A DNA stretch of 64,000 nucleotides from Massilia sp. NR 4-1 (GTDB taxonomy: Bacteria; Pseudomonadota; Gammaproteobacteria; Burkholderiales; Burkholderiaceae_D): contig NZ_CP012201.1 of NCBI RefSeq assembly GCF_001191005.1, positions 868,001 through 932,000 of the forward strand. The letters are read 5' to 3'. The position numbers and the translations under genes are program-made. Below are positions 35,826 through 44,247 of the stretch, one piece after another (the first letter of the stretch is position 1; the number at the start of each line of letters is the position of its first letter). Under the pieces are notes generated by a model. It ran no database searches. It saw nothing but the letters and a program-made list of their open reading frames with translations, and was not told where the DNA came from.

Positions 35826-38800
35826 CGATGGAAAATTTGCTGGAACAGCTGGACGAACGCGGTATCGTACTGGCCCTGGATGGCGCCGAGCTGGTGGTGC
35901 GCGGCAAGAAGCAGGGACTGGATGCGGCCCTGCTGGCGCAGCTGCGCCAGCACAAACAGGCCCTGATCGGATTTCTGGCGGCGGGCGGCGGCAGTGACGG
36001 CGCAGCCGCTGCGGCGCGCGACGGTATTCCCGCCGGCAGCACGGCCATCACGCCCGACATGCTGCCGCTGGTACAGCTGGAGCAGGCACAGATCGACGCG
36101 CTGGTGGCCCGGGTGCCGGGCGGCGCCGCCAATGTGCAGGATATCTATCCGCTGGCGCCGCTGCACGAAGGCATTCTGTTCCACCATCTGCTGGACGGCG
36201 AAGGCGATCCCTATCTGATGTCGCAACTGACCAGCTTTGACAGCCGGGAAAGAGCCGACGGGTATCTGCGTGCCTTGCAGTCGGTGCTGGACCGGCACGA
36301 CATGCTGCGCACCGCGATTCAATGGGAAAACCTGCCGGCCCCGGTGCAAGTGGTGTGGCGCCGCGCGCCGTTGCCGCTGACCGAGCTGGAACTCGATCCC
36401 GGCGCAGGCGATATTGCGCAACAGCTGATGGCGCGCTTCGATTCACGCCACTATCGTCTCGATCTGCGCCAGGCGCCGATGATGCAGGGTGTGTTGGCGC
36501 ACGATCCAGTGCAGGGGCGCTGGCTGCTGCTGACGCTGTACCACCATCTGGTGGGCGACCGCGTGGCGCTGGAACTGCTGGATCGGGAACTGGAGGCGCA
36601 CTTGCTGGGTGCGGGCGGTGCACTGCCGCCGGCCCAGCCTTTCCGCCACTTCATCGCGCATTTGCAGCGCGCCGGCAAAGGCGGACAGGAGGCGGACGAA
36701 GCCTTTTTCCGCCGCATGCTGGGCGATGTGGATGAAGCGACCTTGCCCTTCGGCTTGCAGCCGGGCGGCTGCGAAGGCGGCGCGCTGGGCGAGGCGCGTC
36801 TGCATGTGGATGCGGCGCTGGCGGCGCGCCTGCGGCAGTGCGGCCGCAAGCTGGGCGTCGGCCCTGCCAGCTTGTTCCATCTGGCCTGGGCGCAGGTGCT
36901 TGCGCGCCTATCCGGCCGCAAGGATGTCGTTTTCGCGACCATTCTGTCGGGGCGCATGACGGGCGGTGCGCTGACGGAAGGCATGCTGGGCATGTTCATG
37001 AATACCTTGCCGCTGCGCGTGCGGCTGGACGGCGGCGCGCTGGAGGCAGCCGTACGCCAGGTACAGGCGGACCTGGTGGAGCTGATGCAGCATGAACAGG
37101 CGTCGTTGACGCTGGCGCAGCGCTGCAGCGCCGTGCCGGCGCCCGCGCCGCTGTTTTCGGCCATGCTGAACTACCGGCACAGCGTCAGTGCGGGCGCGGT
37201 GCGCAGCAGCGCTGCGCAGCATGCATGGCAGGGCATAGTGCGGCTGGCATCGACGGAGCGCAATAATTATCCGCTGACCCTGTCGGTTGACGATCTGGGC
37301 GAGGGTTTCCACCTGACGGTACTGGCGCAGGCGCCGGCATCGGCGCAGCGCGTCGGCCGCTTCATGGAACGCGCGCTGGAGCAGCTGGCGCAGGCGCTGG
37401 AAACGGCGCCGCATGGCGCGCTGGCGGAACTGGATGTGCTGCCGCCGGAGGAGCGCGCGCAGCTGGAGGCGTGGAATGCCAGTGCCGCCGCCTATCCGCT
37501 GGAGCGCGGCGTGCACCGCCTGTTCGAGGACCAGGTAGCGCGCACGCCGGATGCCACGGCCGTGGTGTATCTGGATCAGACTCTGAGCTACACGCAGCTC
37601 AACGCGCGTGCCAACCGTCTGGCGCGCCACCTGCGCACGCTGGGCGTAGGGCCGAATGTGCTGGCCGGGATCTGTGTCGAGCGTTCGCTGGAAATGGTGG
37701 TGGGCATCCTGGCGATCCTGAAAGCGGGCGGCGCCTATGTGCCGCTGGACCCGGCCTATCCGGCCGAACGCCTGGGCCATATGCTGCGCGACGCGCAGTT
37801 GCCGGTGCTGTTGACCCAGCAGGGCGTGCTGGCGCGCCTGCCGCAACTGGCGCAGAAGGATAGCCAGGTGCTGTGCCTGGACCGCGAAGACGGCTGGCTG
37901 GACGCCTGCGACAGCGCCAACCTGGAGGGCGGCTCGGGCGCCGACGACCTGGCGTATGCCATCTACACCTCGGGGTCGACGGGCCGGCCCAAGGGCACGC
38001 TGATCCATCAGCGCGGCCTGTGCAATCTGGTGAACTGGTATATCGCCCAGTTCGGACTGGGAGGGCAGGACCGCGCCCTGCTGTTCTCCTCGTTCAGCTT
38101 CGACCTGACGCAAAAGAACCTGTTCGCGCCGCTGCTGGTGGGCGGCCAGCTGCACATTCCGCTGGAAGGCTATGCGCCGGACCAGGCGCCGGCTTACATT
38201 GCGCGGCATGGCATCACCTTCATCAACTGCGCGCCGAGCGCCTTCTATCCGCTGCTCGACTATGGCCTGCGCGAGCAGGGGGGAACGCTGCGCCACGTCT
38301 TCCTTGGCGGTGAGCCGATCAACGCGGCGCTGCTGCACGGCGCGCTGGGCGGCATGGCACTGCGGGTGCACAACACCTATGGTCCGACCGAGGCGTCGGA
38401 CGTGGTGGCGTATTACAGCTGGAATCCGGCCGAGGCGCTGGACAGCCTGCCGATCGGGCGGCCGGTGGCCAATGTGCGGCTGTACGTGCTGGATGGCGCG
38501 GGGCGGCTGGCGCCGGCCGGTGTGGCGGGCGAGATCTGCGTGGGCGGCTTAGGCGTGGGGCGCGGCTATCTGGGCCGGCCGGAACAGACGGCGGAGCGTT
38601 TCGGCAGCGATCCATATGCGCCGGCCGAGGGCGGGCGGCTGTACCGCACCGGCGATATCGGCCGCTGGCGCGATGACGGTCAATTGGAATTCATCGGCCG
38701 GCGCGACTTCCAGGTCAAGCTGCGCGGTTTCCGCATCGAGTTGGGCGAGATCGAAGCGCGCATGACCGAACATCCAGCCGTACGCGAAGCGCTGGCCATG

Positions 38801-41800
38801 GTGCGCCAGGATGGTGCGGCGGAGCAGCTGGTGGCCTATGCGACCTTGTTCGACAGCAGCCAGATCGAGGGCTTGCCTGAACTGCAGGCGGAGCAGGTGG
38901 CTGCCTGGCGCGATGCCTACGACAATACCTACTCGCATTCGCACACGGACAACGCGGTGATGGATTATGCCGGCTGGGTCAGCAGCTATACCGGCGCCCC
39001 GATTCCGCTCGAAGAAATGCAGGAGTGGCGCGAGAATACGGTGCAGCGCATCCAGGCGCTGCGGCCGCGCCGCGTGCTCGAAATCGGTTGCGGCTCCGGC
39101 CTGCTGCTGCTGCAATTGGCGCCGCAGTGCGAAGAATACGTGGGCACCGATATCTCGCCGGAGACCTTGCAGCGCCTGGGCGACAAGCTGGGCGAGCACG
39201 GCTTGTCGCAGGTCAGCCTGCATGAACGGGGCGCGGACAATTTCGACGGATTCCAGGTAGGCCAGTTCGATACCATCGTCATCAACTCGGTCATCCAGCA
39301 TTTCCCGGGCGCCGACTATTTGATGAAAGTGATCCATGGTGCGCTGCGCCTGCTGTCGCCGCAGGGCCGCTTGTTCCTCGGCGATTTGCGCAACCTGAAT
39401 CTGTTCGGCGCGTTTCATGCATCGACCCAGCTGTTCCGTTCCGCCGATGGCGACAGCGCCGCCGATGTGCGCGCGCGCGTTGTGAAAGCCATGGAAATGG
39501 ACACCGAACTGCTGCTGGCGCCCGATTTTTTCCTGGCGCTCAAGACGGTGGACGATGCCATCGGCTCCCTGCAGATCCTGCCCAAGGCCGCGCGCTATCG
39601 CAACGAGCTGACCGACTACCGTTATGACGTGGTGCTGCATCGCGCCACGCTGGCGCCGCCGTCCGCGCCGCTGCAGCTGGATTGGGAGGCCGACCGCCTG
39701 TCGGCCCATGATCTGGCACAGCGGCTGGCGCAGCACGCGGCGCCGCTGGTGCTGATCCGCAACATCGGCAATGAACGCGTGGTGTGGGATGCGCAACTGT
39801 ATCAGTCCCTGAGCGCCGGCCAGGGCGCAGGCGAAAGCAGCGCCGCGGCGTTGAGCCGCCAGCTGCGCGATCCCCTGCATGCCCTGCATTGCCTCGATCC
39901 CGAGCGGCTGGCGCAGATTGCCGTGCAGGCCGGCTACCAACTCGAATTGAGCTGGACCGGCTGCGATGCGGAAGGGCGCTACGGCGCCATCCTGCGCCGC
40001 CATGGCGATGCAGGGAACACGCAAGCCTTCCCGCATGAGTACCTGGCGCAAGGTCCGCTGCCGGCGCAGCCGCGGCGCCATGCCAACGATCCTCTGCAGT
40101 ACTTTATCCGTGCCCGCGTGGGCGAAACGCTGAAACAGGCTTTGCAGGCGGCACTGCCGGAATACATGGTGCCGGCGCATATCGTCTTCCTCGACCAGTT
40201 GCCGCTCACCGCGCACGGCAAGGTCGACCGCGCGGCCTTGCCCGCGCCAGGCCTGTCGCGCCAGGATACCGACTATATCGCACCGCGCAGCGCGCTGGAG
40301 CGGCTGCTGGCGGACACCTGGGCCAAGCTGCTGAAGGTGGAGCGTGTCGGTCTGCACGACGACTTTTTCGATCTCGGCGGCCATTCCCTGCTGGCGGTGC
40401 AGACGGCGAATGTGCTGAAGCAGGCCGGCGTGCTGATGCCGGTGGCAGACCTGTTCAAATACCGCACGGTGGAACTGCTGGCGCGGCAGCTGGCGGCGCA
40501 GGCAGGCGCCAGCGCCGACCGGCAGGCGCTGGCGATCCGTGCCGGTGGCCGTCAAAAACCGCTCTTCCTGGTGCACGACGGCAGCGGCTCGCTGCTGTAC
40601 GCAACGGCGCTGGCGCAGCATATCGACAGCGAAATTCCGCTGTATGGTTTGCCGCCCGAGCCGTTGGGCGAGGTCCGGCTGAACACTATCGAAGGCATGG
40701 CCAAGCGTCTGGTCGGCCTGATGCGCGCCGTGCAGCCGAACGGCCCGTACCGCGTGGCCGGCTATTGCGCCGGCGGCACCGTGGCCTATGAAATCGCCAG
40801 CCAACTGCTGGGCGACAACGAGGCGGTGGAATTTGTCGGCATGCTGAATACCGCCTATATCCCGCCAGGCGCATACATGCAATATCTGATGCCGCCCAAG
40901 GCGCGCCTGCTGGCGCAGGCAGCACCGGTGGCCGAAGCCGATCCGGCCTTGCAGGCGGCGTTTGCGGACTTGCGGCAGACCGCGCAGGACATGAGCCTGC
41001 AGCAGCTGATTGAGGCTTGCCAGCAGCAAGGCATGCTGCCGCCCACGCTGGCCGGCATGGCGGTGCAGGAGATCGAGCAGGTGCTGGAGCGGCTGCAGGC
41101 ACTGGCGATTGCAGCCGACGGTGGCAGCTATGTCTGCCATCCACTGCCGGTGCCGGTGCATTATTTTGGCGCGGCTGAAAATCCCGCCGACGCTCCCGCG
41201 CGCGGCTGGGACGCGGCGCTGGCGGCGGGGCAATGCCGCCTGACTGTGGTGCCGGGCAATCATCAGAGCATGCTGCAGCCACCCCATCTTGCCACACTGG
41301 CGGCCCGCATGGCGCAGCAGTTGTGCGCCGCTGCGGAATCGCCCGTGACGGAGCGGGCCTATTCGCCCTTGGTCGCCTTGCAAACCGGCACGCCGGCGCA
41401 TACGCCGGTCTTCTGCATTCCGGGCGCCGGCGCCAATGTCGGCAGCTTTGTCGCGCTGGCGGCGGCACTCGGCAAGGAAACGCCGGTTTACGGATTGCAG
41501 CCGCGCGGCCTGGATGGGGTAGCCGTGCCCTATGCCAGCGTCGAAACCGCCGCCCGCGATTATGTCAAGGCGATCCGCCAGCTGTATCCCGATGGCCGCG
41601 TGAATTTGCTGGGCCATTCCTTCGGCGGCTGGGTGGCCTGCGAAATCGCACGCCAGCTGCATGCTGCCGGATGCGGCCGGCCTGCGCTGGTGCTGGTCGA
41701 CAGCCTGCCGCCAGGCGGGGCCGCCGTTGCTGCCGAATATACGCATGCGATGGTATTGCGCGACATGGCTGCCGTGCTGCAGGAGGCGGCGGCGCAGCCA

Positions 41801-42208
41801 CTGGAACTTGCGCTGGACGAGTTGCAGCAGGCCAGCGAGGCGGAGCAATATGCCTTGCTGCACCGTGCCATGGTGGCTGCGGGCCTGATGCCCGAGCGCT
41901 CCTTGCCGAACGCGTTGCGCGGTCCTCTGCGCAGTTTTGCGCGCTGCCTGCGCACTGCTTATACGCCGGAAGGGCAGTATCCAGGACCGCTATTGCTGGT
42001 GCAGGCGGCCGGTAGTGCGGCGGCGGCCGGCGAGGAGGCGCGGCGCGCGCAGGAACAGGCTTGGCGTAACTACGCGCCGCGCTTGCAGGCCTGGTGCGCT
42101 CCGGGCAACCACATGACCGTGCTGGGCGAGGCGCATGCCGCGGCGCTGGCGGCACGGCTGCGCGCGGAATGGGAGGTGGCGGCGAAAACCGCGTTGGCGG
42201 CGCAATAG
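35822..42208 (+). CDS. Nonribosomal peptide synthetase 3, terminal module 8 (dock-dual C/E-A-NMT-T-TE-TE)
   Basis: This encodes 2128 residues; its ATG overlaps the NRPS 2 stop as ATGA. The first about 55 residues (ENLLEQLDERGIVLALDGAE, LVVRGKK) match a TubC-type N-terminal docking domain. Then come a dual C/E-type domain (ITPDMLPLVQL; HHLVGDR at 241), A8 (motif at 715, pocket code as A2) and an N-methyltransferase inserted after motif A8 (VLEIGCGSGLLLLQLAP at 1085). T8 (Ser1522) and two thioesterases follow. TE1 has GYCAGG (Cys1649) with His1814 in PGNHQS. TE2 has GHSFGG (Ser1933) with His2097 in PGNHMT. The protein should add an N-methylated residue 8 and release the octapeptide by hydrolysis or cyclisation. 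Confidence 0.94.
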   Translation: MTMENLLEQLDERGIVLALDGAELVVRGKKQGLDAALLAQLRQHKQALIGFLAAGGGSDGAAAAARDGIPAGSTAITPDMLPLVQLEQAQIDALVARVPGGAANVQDIYPLAPLHEGILFHHLLDGEGDPYLMSQLTSFDSRERADGYLRALQSVLDRHDMLRTAIQWENLPAPVQVVWRRAPLPLTELELDPGAGDIAQQLMARFDSRHYRLDLRQAPMMQGVLAHDPVQGRWLLLTLYHHLVGDRVALELLDRELEAHLLGAGGALPPAQPFRHFIAHLQRAGKGGQEADEAFFRRMLGDVDEATLPFGLQPGGCEGGALGEARLHVDAALAARLRQCGRKLGVGPASLFHLAWAQVLARLSGRKDVVFATILSGRMTGGALTEGMLGMFMNTLPLRVRLDGGALEAAVRQVQADLVELMQHEQASLTLAQRCSAVPAPAPLFSAMLNYRHSVSAGAVRSSAAQHAWQGIVRLASTERNNYPLTLSVDDLGEGFHLTVLAQAPASAQRVGRFMERALEQLAQALETAPHGALAELDVLPPEERAQLEAWNASAAAYPLERGVHRLFEDQVARTPDATAVVYLDQTLSYTQLNARANRLARHLRTLGVGPNVLAGICVERSLEMVVGILAILKAGGAYVPLDPAYPAERLGHMLRDAQLPVLLTQQGVLARLPQLAQKDSQVLCLDREDGWLDACDSANLEGGSGADDLAYAIYTSGSTGRPKGTLIHQRGLCNLVNWYIAQFGLGGQDRALLFSSFSFDLTQKNLFAPLLVGGQLHIPLEGYAPDQAPAYIARHGITFINCAPSAFYPLLDYGLREQGGTLRHVFLGGEPINAALLHGALGGMALRVHNTYGPTEASDVVAYYSWNPAEALDSLPIGRPVANVRLYVLDGAGRLAPAGVAGEICVGGLGVGRGYLGRPEQTAERFGSDPYAPAEGGRLYRTGDIGRWRDDGQLEFIGRRDFQVKLRGFRIELGEIEARMTEHPAVREALAMVRQDGAAEQLVAYATLFDSSQIEGLPELQAEQVAAWRDAYDNTYSHSHTDNAVMDYAGWVSSYTGAPIPLEEMQEWRENTVQRIQALRPRRVLEIGCGSGLLLLQLAPQCEEYVGTDISPETLQRLGDKLGEHGLSQVSLHERGADNFDGFQVGQFDTIVINSVIQHFPGADYLMKVIHGALRLLSPQGRLFLGDLRNLNLFGAFHASTQLFRSADGDSAADVRARVVKAMEMDTELLLAPDFFLALKTVDDAIGSLQILPKAARYRNELTDYRYDVVLHRATLAPPSAPLQLDWEADRLSAHDLAQRLAQHAAPLVLIRNIGNERVVWDAQLYQSLSAGQGAGESSAAALSRQLRDPLHALHCLDPERLAQIAVQAGYQLELSWTGCDAEGRYGAILRRHGDAGNTQAFPHEYLAQGPLPAQPRRHANDPLQYFIRARVGETLKQALQAALPEYMVPAHIVFLDQLPLTAHGKVDRAALPAPGLSRQDTDYIAPRSALERLLADTWAKLLKVERVGLHDDFFDLGGHSLLAVQTANVLKQAGVLMPVADLFKYRTVELLARQLAAQAGASADRQALAIRAGGRQKPLFLVHDGSGSLLYATALAQHIDSEIPLYGLPPEPLGEVRLNTIEGMAKRLVGLMRAVQPNGPYRVAGYCAGGTVAYEIASQLLGDNEAVEFVGMLNTAYIPPGAYMQYLMPPKARLLAQAAPVAEADPALQAAFADLRQTAQDMSLQQLIEACQQQGMLPPTLAGMAVQEIEQVLERLQALAIAADGGSYVCHPLPVPVHYFGAAENPADAPARGWDAALAAGQCRLTVVPGNHQSMLQPPHLATLAARMAQQLCAAAESPVTERAYSPLVALQTGTPAHTPVFCIPGAGANVGSFVALAAALGKETPVYGLQPRGLDGVAVPYASVETAARDYVKAIRQLYPDGRVNLLGHSFGGWVACEIARQLHAAGCGRPALVLVDSLPPGGAAVAAEYTHAMVLRDMAAVLQEAAAQPLELALDELQQASEAEQYALLHRAMVAAGLMPERSLPNALRGPLRSFARCLRTAYTPEGQYPGPLLLVQAAGSAAAAGEEARRAQEQAWRNYAPRLQAWCAPGNHMTVLGEAHAAALAARLRAEWEVAAKTALAAQ
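37355..38761 (+). repeat. Long direct repeat, copy 2 (A8 region, pairs with 17737-19143)
   Basis: This is the same 1.4-kb C-A linker plus adenylation domain as in NRPS 1. The match stops right after motif A8, where this copy continues into the N-methyltransferase insertion. Confidence 0.9.
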
Positions 42209-42229
42209 TCTGCGCGCGGCAAAATATCG

Positions 42230-42257
42230 TTGACGACGCCGCTATTTAAGGTAGACT
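42230..42257 (+). promoter_or_regulatory. Possible sigma-70 promoter after NRPS 3
   Basis: TTGACG (42230-42235), 16 bases, TAGACT (42252-42257). It begins 22 bases past the NRPS 3 stop and would start a transcript that meets the terminator at 42316-42351 about 60-90 bases later. Confidence 0.35.
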
Positions 42258-42315
42258 GGTGTTATTGCTTTTATTGCTATCCATCATCGATTGTATGCTG
42301 TGCACCATTCCGCTG

Positions 42316-42351
42316 AACCCTGCCGCCCGGTATAGGCGGTGGGGTTTTTTT
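42316..42351 (+). terminator. Rho-independent terminator ending the NRPS operon
   Basis: A stem of AACCC-T-GCCGCC pairs with GGCGG-T-GGGGTT around the loop CGGTATA, followed by a run of seven T. It lies about 110 bases past NRPS 3 and before the nfeD-like gene. Confidence 0.85.
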
Positions 42352-42382
42352 GTTTCGGCTATTTGTGTGAAAGGAAAAGCCC

Positions 42383-42802
42383 ATGGCTAACTGGGGATTC
42401 TGGCTTTTGGCCGCGGCCGTGGTCGTGGCGTGCGAGCTGCTGAGCGGTACTTTTTATCTGCTGATGATCGGGATCGGCCTGGCCAGCGGCGCGTTGGCGG
42501 CGCTGGCCGGCGCCGAGCCGTCCGTCCAGGTGCTGGTGGCGGCGCTGGTCGGCGTGATCGCCACGCTGCTGCTGCGCCGCAGCCGCTTTGGCCGCAGCGC
42601 CAAGGTCGATGCAGCGGCCGATCCGAACGTGAATATGGATATCGGCCAAACCGTGCATGTGACGGCATGGCAGGACCACACGGCGCGCGTCATGTACCGC
42701 GGCGCCTTGTGGGATGTGGAACTGGAGGCCGGGGCCGTCGCGGCGCCTGGCGTATTCCGGATTCATGAAGTAAGGGGCAGCCGGCTGATCGTCGGCGTCT
42801 GA
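42383..42802 (+). CDS. NfeD-family membrane protein
   Basis: This encodes 139 residues. Two or three hydrophobic helices occupy the N-terminal half (WGFWLLAAAVVVACELL, YLLMIGIGLASGALAAL, VLVAALVGVIATLLL). A C-terminal OB-fold-like domain follows (residues about 80-139, IGQTVHVTAW, YRGALWDVEL). NfeD-type proteins pair with SPFH/stomatin proteins in the membrane. The stomatin gene follows 26 bases later, which is the standard pairing (YbbK/QmcA-type). The Shine-Dalgarno GAAAGGAAA precedes the ATG. Confidence 0.88.
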   Translation: MANWGFWLLAAAVVVACELLSGTFYLLMIGIGLASGALAALAGAEPSVQVLVAALVGVIATLLLRRSRFGRSAKVDAAADPNVNMDIGQTVHVTAWQDHTARVMYRGALWDVELEAGAVAAPGVFRIHEVRGSRLIVGV

Positions 42803-42828
42803 TTAAGTTTTTACAAGGAGCGGTACAT

Positions 42829-43749
42829 ATGGAAATTACCTTTGGCAGCGTGACGCTGGTTCTCTTTATTCTGGCCCTGGTCTTCGTCTTCAAGACCATC
42901 AATGTGGTGCCGCAGCAGCATGCCTGGGTGGTGGAACGCCTCGGCAAATACCATTCGACGCTGGGGCCGGGCCTGAATATCGTTATTCCCTTCATCGACC
43001 GCATCGCCTACAAGCACGTGCTCAAAGAAATTCCGCTCGACGTGCCGCCGCAGGTCTGCATCACCAAGGACAATACCCAGTTGCAGGTGGACGGTATCCT
43101 GTACTTCCAGGTGACGGACGCGATGCGCGCTTCCTATGGTTCGTCCAACTACATCGCCGCGATCACCCAGCTGGCCCAGACCACGCTGCGTTCCGTGATC
43201 GGCCGCATGGAGCTGGACAAGACCTTCGAAGAGCGCGACCACATCAACACCACGGTAGTCAACGCCATCGACGAATCGGCCGCCAACTGGGGCGTGAAGG
43301 TGCTGCGCTACGAGATCAAGGATCTGACGCCGCCGACCGAAATCCTGCACGCGATGCAGGCCCAGATCACGGCCGAACGCGGCAAGCGCGCCCTGATCGC
43401 CGCATCCGAAGGCCGCAAGCAGGAACAGATCAATATCGCCAACGGCGAACGCGAAGCCAATATTGCCCGCTCCGAAGGCGAGAAGCAGGCCGCCATCAAC
43501 CGCGCCCAGGGCGAGGCCGCTGCCATCGTGGCGATCGCCGATGCAACCGCCGGCGCGCTGCGCCAGGTGGGCGCAGCGATCAAGGAGCCGGGCGGCGAGG
43601 AGGCGATGAATTTGAAAGTGGCCGAGCAGTATGTGGACGCTTTCGGCAAGCTGGCCAAGACCAACAATTCGCTGATCGTGCCGGCCAACCTGGGCGATAT
43701 GAGCGGCTTGATCGCCACCGCCATGCAAGTGGTGAAGACGCAGAAGTAA
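42829..43749 (+). CDS. qmcA: SPFH/band-7 (stomatin, paraslipin) protein
   Basis: This encodes 306 residues: an N-terminal membrane anchor (VTLVLFILALVFVFKTINVV), the band-7/SPFH domain (VPQQHAWVVERLGKYHSTL through IKDLTPP) and a long Ala/Glu-rich coiled-coil (ITAERGKRALIAASEGRKQE and repeated EGEKQAAINRAQGEAA). Such proteins form large oligomeric membrane assemblies thought to organise lipid microdomains and membrane proteases. Length and pairing with NfeD fit the QmcA/paraslipin group. The Shine-Dalgarno AAGGAGCGG precedes the ATG. Confidence 0.92.
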   Translation: MEITFGSVTLVLFILALVFVFKTINVVPQQHAWVVERLGKYHSTLGPGLNIVIPFIDRIAYKHVLKEIPLDVPPQVCITKDNTQLQVDGILYFQVTDAMRASYGSSNYIAAITQLAQTTLRSVIGRMELDKTFEERDHINTTVVNAIDESAANWGVKVLRYEIKDLTPPTEILHAMQAQITAERGKRALIAASEGRKQEQINIANGEREANIARSEGEKQAAINRAQGEAAAIVAIADATAGALRQVGAAIKEPGGEEAMNLKVAEQYVDAFGKLAKTNNSLIVPANLGDMSGLIATAMQVVKTQK

Positions 43750-43804
43750 TCCTGTGCGCCGCCACCGGGGCGGCGCTACAATGCGGCTTTAACGGGAGAC
43801 AGCT

Positions 43805-44224
43805 ATGGGAACTTGGGCCATCGGACCTTACGGCAATGACTGCGCGCAGGACTGGGTAGAGGATCTGCAGGAATCGAAAGACCTGTACTTCATCGAAGAG
43901 ACGCTGGGCAATGTGCTGGCCAGCGAGGGCGCGCAGGAACTGGAAGCGCCGTATGGGGAGGAGGGCATTGCCGCCGCCGAAACCCTAGCCCGCCTGGAAG
44001 GCAAGGGCGCTGCGGCCGACGAGGACACCGGCGAGGTCGATGAGTGGGTGACGGCAGTGCGCCCCAAATACAAGCACCGTCCCGACCTGGTGGAAAAGGC
44101 CGGCCGCGTGCTGGACCTGGTGCTGTCCGAAGCTTCCGAACTGCGCCAGTTGTGGGAAGAGGCCGAGGAATACGCCGACTGGCGCGCCTCGGTGGAAGGC
44201 ATCAAGGCCCGCCTGGCTTCCTGA
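43805..44224 (+). CDS. DUF4259 domain protein
   Basis: This encodes 139 residues, opening MGTWAIGPYGNDCAQDWVED, the recognisable start of DUF4259 proteins (a Gly-Asn-Asp loop followed by Asp-Trp). It is acidic, mostly helical and has no signal peptide. The function is unknown; the family is common in bacteria and sometimes sits near toxin or phage genes. It lies 55 bases after the stomatin gene, separated by a GC-rich hairpin (CCGCC/GGCGG, about 43757-43775) without a T-run, so it may have its own transcript. Confidence 0.8.
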   Translation: MGTWAIGPYGNDCAQDWVEDLQESKDLYFIEETLGNVLASEGAQELEAPYGEEGIAAAETLARLEGKGAAADEDTGEVDEWVTAVRPKYKHRPDLVEKAGRVLDLVLSEASELRQLWEEAEEYADWRASVEGIKARLAS

Positions 44225-44247
44225 TTCCGTAACGCGAGAGGATAGCC

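Noticed and set aside
38549..41863. Minus-strand open frame of about 1100 codons opposite NRPS 3 (and similar ones opposite NRPS 1 and 2)
   Set aside because: They arise from codon bias in GC-rich NRPS DNA. They are rich in Gln/Arg/His and have no ribosome site or domain.
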